Source of the DNA: Verpa conica | Taxonomy: Eukaryota; Ascomycota; Pezizomycetes; Pezizales; Morchellaceae | Reading direction: 5' to 3' | Assembly: GCA_033030425.1 (NCBI GenBank) | Contig: JAUFSD010000005.1 | Span: 558,001-622,000 of the forward strand | Length of the DNA: 64,000 nt | In this document: piece after piece, positions 53,109 to 64,000 of the stretch | How the letters are laid out: the number at the start of each line of letters is the position of its first letter | How positions within the stretch are numbered: position 1 is the stretch's first letter | Made by a program: the position numbers and the translations under genes | Notes under the pieces: generated by a model | Databases searched by the model: none | What the model saw: only the letters and a program-made list of their open reading frames with translations | What the model was told of the DNA's origin: nothing

Positions 53109-55564
53109 ATGAGCGACCCCTCAGCTTCTGTATCGCCGCAGCTGCTGCACCACTTGCACGCGGTGTGTGTCATGAAGTATCCACTCTACCAGAGCATTCA
53201 ACCGGAGCTGCTAGTAGACATGCTTTTGAAGACACCAGGGGCAATGCAGCAGTATCCATTCGCGTGGACGATGATAGAGCCACCTCCGCCGGGTTCATTG
53301 ATGCTCTCATGGCATCCGCCGCAGATGGGGACAGGCTGTGCATCAGATGGGTATGTTTGGGCTGATGCGGAGAGTGTGCATACGGTTGATGTTAAGGGAT
53401 ATGTTTGTTTTCCCATTCCTTGATTGATTTTTTCCCTTTTCCCTTCCGTGTTTTGCGTATCATTCATAATTGGCTTTTTTTCCTTTGGCTTTTTTATTTA
53501 TTTATTTCTCTTATACGACACGTCTTCCCTGCTGCGTTACGTTGCATAATTTCCGTTTCTCCGGGGGTGACTTGGGATGCTTTCGCGTCCTTCTCGCGTC
53601 TTTGTGACGATACCCACCCTGCCCATTTTAATCGGAAACTCTCATCCTAACTCCCATTGGCTTTTACGAGGGGGGATAAAGATGGAGGGGGGGGAGGTGA
53701 AGATGAAGGTCAGGAGGAGGAGCAAGAGAAAGAGAAAGATGAAGAGGAGAGTTCTTAAAGTGCTCATGATGTCTGCCCATCTACCCTCCACCCTAATTTT
53801 ATATCCTTCTCCCACCGTTATACTTATCTTGTGCGCACACTGCGAGTTCCTGCGCTGACATTATTCGCAACTCAGCAAATTGAAATCTACTACCATAAAG
53901 CCGGCTTCAACCCCAATCCCAACCTTCAACAGGTCCAAACACACGCCCTCTACTCCCGCCGCTGCTACCGTCTTAAGCCTCAATCCCCCACCACCCCCCA
54001 AGAGACTCATAACCTCTGGCTCCTTCACTACCTCACAGCCGAGCGCCAGAACCAGATCCCAATTACAAACATCAACATCACCCAAGGAGCCCGCCAATCC
54101 TTTTCCGCACGATCCTACATCGCACAACTCTTCGCTACTGGCCAGCTTCCGCGAAAAGAATTCTATCTAAGTGACCCCAGCACCTGGCCCATTATCGCAC
54201 TACCGAATCAGCAGCAGCAACAGGTGCAACAGGTACAACATATGCAAGGCATCCCAATGCAGCAGCCAGGTCCCCCACAGACACCACAGCCAAACCGTCA
54301 TATCAGCCCAATGAACCCCCGTGGCACACCACAGCCCAACCAACCACCTCCCCAGGGCGGATACTATACTCCCGCTCGCCCAGCCCCCAAGACCTCCGGC
54401 CCCGTTCCACCATCTGCTAAACGTCTAAAGCCTACCCCACCATCCAGCCATCCTGGTGCCGCTGCTGCCCAAGCCGCTGCCCTTGGCGTTGACCCCAGCA
54501 TGACAATCGATGAGGAAGAGGATACGTCACGTGGGGATATGTTGGATCACCTTTCACCGCGCGAGATTGCTACGACTCGGTATATTCAACATCACGAATG
54601 GATGGAGGAGGTGTTGGGCAGTGTGTACTCCATCTCTCGTATCAAACCCGTTGATCTTGGTCTTGGACTACGTGGGGAACTAGAGAGTGTCACAAAGGGA
54701 CTTCTGGAACCGGCAGTGTACCCAGCTACTAAGCAGCCTGAAGGAGAGGAGGAGGAGAAGGACCAAAAGGTAATCTTAGAGCAGTTTCGCCCGAGAGTGG
54801 AGAAGAAAATTGTAGATATTGAGGATGAGATCAAGAGGATGGAAGAACTTCATGCTGCGAGGCTAGAAAAAATTTCAAAATCGGGTGTTTCAAAAGATGC
54901 GGAGAAGAGGCTACGAGATGGGCTTGTTGGAGGGTTTGCGCCCCCCTCTGCTGAACAAACGACTCCAGAAGAGGGAGCAGATCCATTGCTAGCGCAGATT
55001 CAAAGCGCCGAGGTGGACTCTCGAAGTGTAGAAGAGATTGTGGCGGAGGTTGAGGCTGCGATTGGCAAGAAAGTTGTGGAGAAGCAGATGTTAGTCAAAT
55101 GGGAAATTCCTGTCGAGGAGATTGTGAAGATGGGAGGTGTTGTGGCAGAGGGAAATGCCGGGCTAGACACTGTCATGGGCGGAGAAGCCCTGGTTGGTGG
55201 CAACGCCAACAATGACGCTGCGAGCGGGGGAAACGGGGATGAAGATACGGACGATTTTGCTTCTCTCGATCTCTCTGCCATCATCCCGGGAGGCGGGGAT
55301 AGCGATACACCTTTAGCTGTTGGTGGAGGTTTCCAGCATGATTCGGTGACGGACGGTGATTTAGCAGGTGTGGATACGATTATGGATGATTTTATGAATG
55401 TTGATTCAAAGCCGGATACGCCAGCAGGGGATGGGGATAAGAAAGAGGCTAGCGTAGATGGGAACCCAGATGACGGGTTTACATTTGACGCGGGGGAAGG
55501 AAAGGACGGATTGGACGATGGCATTCCGGGGTTAGGATTGATGGATGGAGAGGGCGGGCTGTAA
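53109..55564 (+). CDS. ssr4: SWI/SNF and RSC complex subunit Ssr4
   Basis: Model: join(53109..53402, 53876..55564), 660 aa. Ssr4 is a fungal-specific accessory subunit shared by SWI/SNF and RSC chromatin remodellers. The N-terminal Ssr4 domain is recognisable: QLLHHLHAVCVMKYPLYQSI, SLMLSWHPPQMGTGCASDGYVWADAE, then across the intron QIEIYYHKAGFNPN, THALYSRRCYRL, NLWLLHYL and QLPRKEFYLSDPSTWP. After a Pro/Gln-rich linker a second helical segment (EIATTRYIQHHEWMEEVLGS) and a coiled coil (VDIEDEIKRMEELHAARLEK) follow. The tail is acidic and Gly-rich. The 473-bp intron is far longer than any other here; it uses GTTTGT/CAG with a CTGAC branch point and contains a G/A-rich tract at 53680-53755. Confidence 0.9.
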
Positions 55565-56497
55565 AGCTATATGGAGACGTTGGGATTATTAAAATATGAT
55601 TTGAAGGAAGGAGGGTTTCCTAGGTGTTTTTTACTTGTGCTACATGATTTAGTAATTAAAGATAACCAATTATGTATGATAGTTGTGCGTATGGTATTCT
55701 TTTAACATCTCCCGGAGTTCTTATACTAAATAGGATAACAATTACTACTGCCGAGTCATTTTGTGCCTAGACACGCAGTGTACACATAAGCGAGTGATCA
55801 TCTATGCTCGACTACATCTAAAAAAGATCATCCCTGTATTATTTACGAAACCCCAAGGGAAAATAGCAATTGTCACACGTTGTAGAACCCCGGTAAGTCT
55901 CATTTGATCAAACCTGCATAAAAATCTACGGGGTGAACCGTGGACGTGGGGTTAACCCCACCTACTGATGATGTAGAATGTGCAAGTCCTACTGCTGAAA
56001 GTGCTGTTTCTTGCTACTTATATACCTATTCGAGTGGTTAATTCCTACAGGACTCGAATACGAGTTTTGGGGGAACCCGGAAATAGAAGAGCAGTATGCA
56101 GACCATCTAGATCCTAGAATCTGGAGAATTTCTCCCCCTGTGAGACAGATCCAAAGAAAAGAAAGAAAGAAAAACTAAATCCTGACAAGCGATAACGCCA
56201 TCTCCCCGGCGACAATGTCGCACCATCCAAAACTGGAGGTTGTCATTTCATAATAGAGATTTCCAATATCCCGCCCCACACCATAGAAAACAACCAAGCT
56301 ACGATGGCGTGCCCGAGAAGTTTTTTCCTCTTTAGCCTTCATAGGATGCGTGGGCATATCTATACTACAATGTTAACTACCCCGCACTAGTACTCCCATA
56401 TAAGTCCTGTTCTTGTCCTTGTCCTTGTCCTTCTCTACTTATCGATACCATCTATCCAGATTTCCCGAAACTAGAACAAAAGATCTTTTGAAGAAAA
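55565..56497. other. Spacer ssr4-O-acetylhomoserine sulfhydrylase
   Basis: About 930 bases, AT-rich in the middle, no gene. Just upstream of the next gene, at 56405-56435, there is a tandem run of CTTGTC units (four imperfect copies), which may be part of its promoter. Confidence 0.5.
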
Positions 56498-58242
<1,745 letters not shown>

Positions 58243-59492
58243 ATTTATCGGTAAGAGTAGATTGAAAGCTTGCGGGGGGGCTGTTTTTTTTTTGTTCATT
58301 AAAAAATTCTTTCGTTGCGCTCCGTGGAGGCTATTACAATATGGACGGCGTTTTAAGATTACAATAGAGTACCTTTACACCGATCTCCGCTCCCCTAAAC
58401 TTGGTCGTCAAGCGAGGATTATTAGGAGGTATTCTTTTTGTTTTTATTTGGCGGTTATTCTTCGTTATACTTTCTTTTTTCTTTCATTTGGAGCTCTGAT
58501 AGTATGATAGTAAACCAATATATCACAAACAACTTCCTTCTCCCCCCTGTGCCTACATCCCAACGATCGTAGGCGTGCGCTATGATAGGATCGGCAGCCA
58601 AAAAATGTGACAGCTTATCTACATATCTGCAAAGCTAGCCCTGACTGACCTAACGCTTGGGTACCTAGTTTCCCATATTTACACCACTATTTAAACCCAC
58701 TCCAACACTCTTTTGAGGGTTTTTATTAAAATATAACTCAAAGTAATTGTTTATCTTGAGAAAGGGTGTACCCGCATTAAGATTATTCCGGTTCGGGCCG
58801 CGCCGAGGTTCTGATTCAAGGCTACGAGTGATATACAGTGATCCTGGAGCCTGACCAACCGGATGTTCTACACGCTCTCTCGGTCTTATCAGTTCCCAAC
58901 AGAACTCTGAGGCTTGTTTTTCCTTGTGAGGGATTCCATGGCTCTGGGACGTTGGCGTTATTGGTGGACTCAACGTGTGCCAGTAGCAAGCAGTAAAAGC
59001 CCGGTCCACCCTGATCCGCCTTACCCCACCACGTCAACATGGAATTCTGAAAGCTGTATATTTACCAGTGATGAATTAGAGGATGAGGAGTTATCATACA
59101 CCACATAATCTTTCTTTATACACCCCAATATCGAATGAACGCTACTAACATAGGGAATAAAGTAATAATAATAGAGGAAAAACGTGTATCTCCTTTTAGC
59201 CGGAGACTGATAGAGATGAATCAAGGAAGAGAAGCAAATAACAGAAATCCTTCCCCAGACTTTCGTGCTCTAATTCCGATCGTGAATTCGTTGTGTCGTT
59301 CGTGCATGTCGTGATAAATCGTAAAAAGAAAGGAAAAAGATTATGAAAACATTACCCCACCATTTTAAAAACAAATATTTCAAGAAACGTCCAGAGAAAC
59401 CCACCCTTAGAAATGCATTTAAATGAAACCCCGTGTAAATAAGGAAAAAAATGACAAAAAAAAACTCCATGTGAGAACTCCGAAATTACGCC
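58243..59492. other. Convergent spacer sulfhydrylase-amine oxidase
   Basis: About 1.25 kb between two gene ends. Frames such as 58665-59009 on the minus strand have no recognisable domain and no splice continuation. A/T homopolymers are common near both ends, as in 3' UTRs. Nothing else seen. Confidence 0.5.
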
Positions 59493-61915
59493 TTACATAC
59501 AACACGCTTTTATCCCTTGTTGTTGGGACTGAACTGCAATCGACTCAGCAGTGTTATCTTCAACTATCAATTTCGCTTTTCTGCGTTCATTTTCATGACT
59601 TTGCGGAACTTCGGCAACAAAGCCACTAACGAGGCCACCCTTTTTGTAGAGAATAGAAGTTTGGTTTTTGGTCGATGGGACATCAATCGCCGGATTCTTG
59701 GTAAAGAAATCGGCAGGCTTAAGGTGAATTTGATGAGTCTCAATTGGCATTACCGGGAAATCTATCCCACATTAGCCGAGTAATTAAATATGAAATTTCA
59801 GGAGACAAACCTTCGACTCTAGGGTTATGCGTTAAGCCAAATGAATGCCAGACAATAACATCATCATTCTCAATATTTTCATTGCGGTCAGCCATGTCTT
59901 TGACGCCCCCACACTGAAATATCTGTTAGTTATCTTTTAGAATAGCTACAGAATAGGCGGTTACAAACTTCAACAGAACTCTGGTTCGTAAACTGTCCAG
60001 CTGCCCAGAATTCATTATCACGGTGTTTCGTAAACCACAGGTGATGACTAGCATATGCCATCCGCTTTGCCATAATACTATCAGGATGTGCTAGTGTGAG
60101 CTGCGTCGGTGAGGGGACTAGTTTATATCCCACGGGTCTCCCACTAATGGGATTTCGTATCTTCTGGTTGACAATTTTGAAAAGCCTGCCATTCTGTGGT
60201 GCTGCATCTGCAAATCCAGAGGTCTTCATAATTGTCTGCTTCACTTCGTACCCATTCCCATATGGGTTTGTTTCCGGGTTATATGGTAGGGGGTGAGACT
60301 CCTCCTGTATTACTGTATTTTTATACCCGTCGATCGCAGGATCAATACGAACGCAGAAGAGATGTTGATGGTTCTGTGCTAAAACACCTGGGCTAACAAT
60401 ATTTCCCCAGGGGCTAGTCTTTCCGGGGTCGATTGGAACTGTGCTTACGACACCCGTAGCCCGAGTCTCAAGCATGATGCCACCGGCTTGATCAAAGTTG
60501 TATGCAAAAATGTACTCGTAGTTGGCGAGTGTTATGATAAACTGAATGATCAACTTCCGGTTACGAGTAACAACCGCGCGGCCAGTGCGGTAGTTTGTGT
60601 GCTTCCACAAGATTCCATCATCCTGCTCGTGCATGCAAATGACATTTCTTGAGACTATGCCTTTTCCATGAACGTCATTCATTACGCCATCAAAGTACTA
60701 TCCAAACTATTAGTTTAATTCTCGAAAAAACAGAAAGTAGATGTCAAATACTTTAATGAGACCCAAGCAATCACAGCCGAGTTCAAGGTTATTTGCCGCC
60801 CTCCCAGCTCCTCCATCTCCAAAATCGAAAGCTTGTTTTCTATGGAACGGTGCTCTAGGATCCCCATATGGCACTGACATCTCGCTGAAACTCATGCGGT
60901 ACAAAACACTCCTCCCATCATACCAGACGTCGTGGATTGTCGCACCTTCCCTAGGGTTGAAGCCAACTCTGAACCTCCACTTCTGCCATTCAACCAATGA
61001 GTTTCCAGTGACGGAAAATGACGGACCGTACGGTTGTACAACGTTCAAAGGTTTAAGGTCTTGCCTAAGACCACCAGGAATCAACTCTGGTATATATTCG
61101 CACGCTTTACAATGTGCCAGGGCATCCTTGGGGCCTGTCCCAACTTCAAATCCATCGTCCCTGCCACCCGTAGGTAAGCGGTCGACTCTGACAATTTCTC
61201 GCTTTACGACGTCCATTACTGGTATTAGAGGTAGTGGAAAGGCATAATGATTTGAATCCGGGTTGTTTGTCTTTGGGTCACGGGTGTAGACCAGTCCTTG
61301 CATATACCGAGGGCTTACTTCGTCTGGATTCTCCCAGCCACCGTACATCCATGGGTCGATGACGATAACGGTATTTGACGGTAGTGAAAACTCAGCCAAG
61401 GCTTTTTGGAAAAGTGGTGATGCCATTGCAACTTCTGGAAACATGGCAACCTCTTCACTACAACACTTTAGATGGATTTAAGCTCTTTGTGGGTACCCGA
61501 GAAAGAGAACATACGCATTTAAAGGGGCGTGACATTTCTTGTCGAGGACTTCATGACTCTTCTCTTCACCAGCTGTCACATCCACCACTGATTCACATAA
61601 TTCCACTGATCTATCCTTCGAAATAACCTCGAATAGAATTCTAGCACGCCTTGGAGGCCTCTTGGTTCTGCTAGTCAATTCACCTCTATGCTCAGCTAAT
61701 AAAAACTGCAATAAAGTCGACTTCCGAGGTTCCTCTAGTGTAATTGTTCTAAAGGCAATTGAGGCAGCTGAATGCGATCTGAGGATGACATTTCGAGATT
61801 TGTTGATCTCCTCAACAGACAATTGATCTAGAGGATGCGGCTGGGAAGTTGATAGGATGATAAGCTTTTCTGAGACCTTCGCCTGTGTAACGGATGCCCT
61901 GGGTTCGGGTCGCAT
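59493..61915 (-). CDS. Copper (primary) amine oxidase, TPQ type
   Basis: Model: complement(join(59493..59761, 59811..59913, 59969..60697, 60752..61457, 61515..61915)), 735 aa. It oxidises primary amines to aldehydes, H2O2 and ammonia. The N-terminal domains start near QPHPLDQLSVEEI. AFDFGDGGAG contains the catalytic Asp. TLANYEY holds the Tyr (~residue 429) that is converted to topaquinone. Copper ligands are the two His in QNHQHLF and the His in FGLTHNPRVEDFPVMP, which intron 4 splits at the Asp codon. GCDCLGLIKYFDGVMND is also rebuilt by splicing. It is somewhat longer than typical fungal peroxisomal enzymes because of the C-terminal ~70 residues, which are Lys/Gln-rich and end KACCM. No classic SKL is present. 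Confidence 0.92.
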
Positions 61916-64000
61916 TGCTGGTAGATATAACTAGTAGTAATACCGGTGCTAATGATTAACTCTTCGATGCGAGAAATAATAATAGAAATGCCCTTGAGAC
62001 CAGCTTGTAGGCCTTAATGATTATTATCTTTTATTTATTTTTCTAGAAAAAGTTGAAGTGAGTGGGTATGTGGCTCCGGGGAGAGGACCGTGTTTTCGTC
62101 AAGAGGCGAAGGGCAACAAGGGCTCGAGGGGGAGAGTGAGTGGAAATAAGAAAGTGGGAGGGGGAAGCAGACCGTATTAACAAATGCCCGACAAGCGCAG
62201 AAGCGAGAATTCATGAAATGCGGAGATAGATTGTTCGTCACTGATCCCGCTCAATACGGCCAACAGCACACGCTGTATGCCGCAGCAAAGCGGAAGGTCC
62301 ACGCCACGGATAGTAGCCATGGACGCTGGCAAGCTGTTACTATGCTCTTTGGCAGATCCTGGGGGAAAGGCTAGCGATAAGATAGGCAAGGCTAACCGAT
62401 CACCTGGGAGATGCGTTGGGCTTTGCTCCCACTCACCGTTGGCCGCCTCCCTTCACGAACCACCAGTGGATTACCGCCTGGCCTCGCTCCGAGTCGTTCG
62501 CCTGTGGACGGACTGGGGTTGGGAATTCTGCCATGCGTGTCAGACTGATCACCGACAGTCTCAACCCCCGAAAATCGCACCTCCACAACCACTGCAAATT
62601 CAAGTACATATACACCCTTTGCTCCCCGTTCTGGAGTATCCTCTCCTCTCCGTACTCCTTTTTTGTTCTTGCAGTATCAATGCGTACACCGTAGGTACCT
62701 ATGTAGCATGGAGTAAATGTCGGTTGCACTAGCCAGAAAATTAACTTTGGTTTTCCTAGTGCCGCATGTCTACCTATCTCCACGTGAGTTGTATGAGTAG
62801 ATTGGGTACAAGTATTTCGGCGAAAGCCTTGCTCAGAAAGTGATGCCCTCGTCCAATTGGGTCAACGCCACATGCCTGGTCTGAAGAAGCTTAGAAGCTT
62901 AAAGATGCGTTGCCAGTTCCGCCAGGGGGAAAGCCTTGATATGTTTCTCCGCAAACCGGGGGAAGGGATGCCCAAATCCTGGATAGGAATAGGGCGAAGA
63001 GCTTCCAAGTAGATCATCGTACAGCAGGACAGCAAATCCAATCAGCCGAACTGCCCTATATGTGATCCTCTCCGATGCGACTTGCGAAGCGAATGATAAA
63101 CTACCCACATCTCTAAGGGTTTCCATGGCAAAGTAGACATGCATGATTTCGAAAACAGGGCCGGAATATGGTCTCACGAAGCAATGAGAACAGAGATATT
63201 AAAAAGGTACTATAAAATGGTGCTTAAGCATGGGGAAAGCTGAAAACGGAATGGAGAAGTGAGGAAACAACAGATATGCAAGCAAAGCTGAGATGTATTG
63301 CATGGCCTCCGGGTATTCGATGCAGGAAGGGGACGATAGCTGGAGCGGGGTACTTCTCATCAATTGAGGACTCAACCAATCCGTAAAACATATAATATGC
63401 AAATAAGAAATACACAGCAGAAAAACATGCACATACTCACAGCTCGGGGAGATGGGAGGAAATAGAGAAGAAGCGATGTACTTTTCTCATTATTCCCTTC
63501 CCCTTATCACGTCCCTAAACAGCAAGCAGTAGTAACGAGACGGTCAACGACCGGCTTTGCCGAAGATAGCTACGACGCAACCCGCCACAGTTGAGAATCA
63601 AACTGCGCGCGATCGATGTCATGAGCAGATAATCTCGTTGAATACATCTGCAAGGTGTGATCGTACCATGCCAATGTTGGGGCGCGGGGAGCTTAACAGC
63701 GGAGGTAGTTCAGGCATGGAGTTCGAAGGGTCTTGGCGGCCTGGTTGTACCGTGGTACAAATTCGGAACGTTGCACCAGAGGTAAGAACAAGAATGACAG
63801 ACAGTACATGGAGTACTGGACACTGTATGTATCATATGCGAAGTATCTCGCAACAACCTTCCTTTGGCATCAACTTCGGTACGCAGAAGATACGAAGAAA
63901 TAGATACCTAGGTATCTCATCGAGGAGTCATCCTCCATTATGCAACGCACCCTACCTGTCCAGGAACCGTACAAAAAGCGTCGGAGTGAAGATAGAATGT
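61916..64000. other. Right-end region without a secure gene
   Basis: The first ~100 bases are the amine-oxidase promoter. Several medium frames (62277-62732 plus, 62433-62783 minus, 62899-63177 minus, 63199-63432 minus) lack known domains. The minus-strand pair 62899-63520 is the most gene-like: a start MRKVHRFFSIS near 63493 followed by a GTGAGT donor, a hydrophobic stretch, and an open frame ending LAELATHL. A small membrane protein, or a gene fragment continuing beyond the window, is possible, but I cannot build a consistent model. Confidence 0.4.

Noticed and set aside
54592..55524. Antisense frames within ssr4
   Set aside because: Shadows of the acidic, Gly-rich ssr4 C-terminus in reverse complement.

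Overview
The window looks like nuclear DNA of a filamentous ascomycete. Genes are broken by many short introns (mostly about 50-80 bp) with GT/AG borders and CTAAC/CTGAC-type branch sites. The recognisable proteins are eukaryotic and fungal in type: Byr4, Ssr4, Ggc1, Mcx1, Ypt3/Rab11. Compact gene blocks alternate with long AT-rich, gene-empty islands holding decayed open frames and small inverted-repeat elements. A TE-rich Pezizomycete such as a truffle or morel relative would fit, but that is an inference. No tRNA, rRNA, CRISPR or viral element was recognised.

Layout: 0.17-1.6 kb, a plus-strand gene with an integrase-type H2C2 zinc-binding region. 2-9.6 kb, a gene-poor island. 9.7-13.1 kb (-), byr4, the septation/mitotic-exit GAP scaffold. 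14.7-17.6 kb (-), a PUF-repeat RNA-binding protein. 18.0-21.3 kb (-), an S9-type alpha/beta hydrolase whose start lies about 50 bp from a 515-bp MITE. 22.3-23.6 kb (-), ggc1, the mitochondrial GTP/GDP carrier. 24.6-25.7 kb (-), adk1. 27.4-28.6 kb (+), rpn8. 29.0-30.0 kb (+), ribose-5-phosphate isomerase. 30-35.6 kb, a degenerate island with at least two in-frame-stop pseudogene candidates. 35.6-36.5 kb (-), sec22. 37.4-39.5 kb (-), atp2. 39.6-41.2 kb, a TE-like island with a GC-rich hairpin element. 41.2-43.2 kb (+), mcx1 (mitochondrial ClpX). 44.0-47.5 kb (-), a chromodomain protein. 48.3-49.4 kb (+), a Rab11-type GTPase. 50.0-50.6 kb (-), bet1. 50.6-53.1 kb, an AT-rich island. 53.1-55.6 kb (+), ssr4. 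56.5-58.2 kb (+), O-acetylhomoserine sulfhydrylase. 59.5-61.9 kb (-), a copper amine oxidase. 62-64 kb, no convincing gene.

Most genes are single-copy housekeeping functions with no operon-like logic: mitochondrial energy and proteostasis (atp2, ggc1, adk1, mcx1), ER-Golgi-endosome traffic (sec22, bet1, rab11), chromatin (ssr4, chromodomain protein), proteasome, and sulfur/amine metabolism. I rebuilt the exons by hand. In every listed model the exon lengths sum to a multiple of three and the reading frame is kept across each junction. I found no clearly new multi-gene system. The best leads are the MITE at the hydrolase promoter, the decayed Ras-association-like and PARG-like frames in the 30-35 kb island, the GC-rich hairpin element, and the C-terminal architecture of the chromodomain protein.
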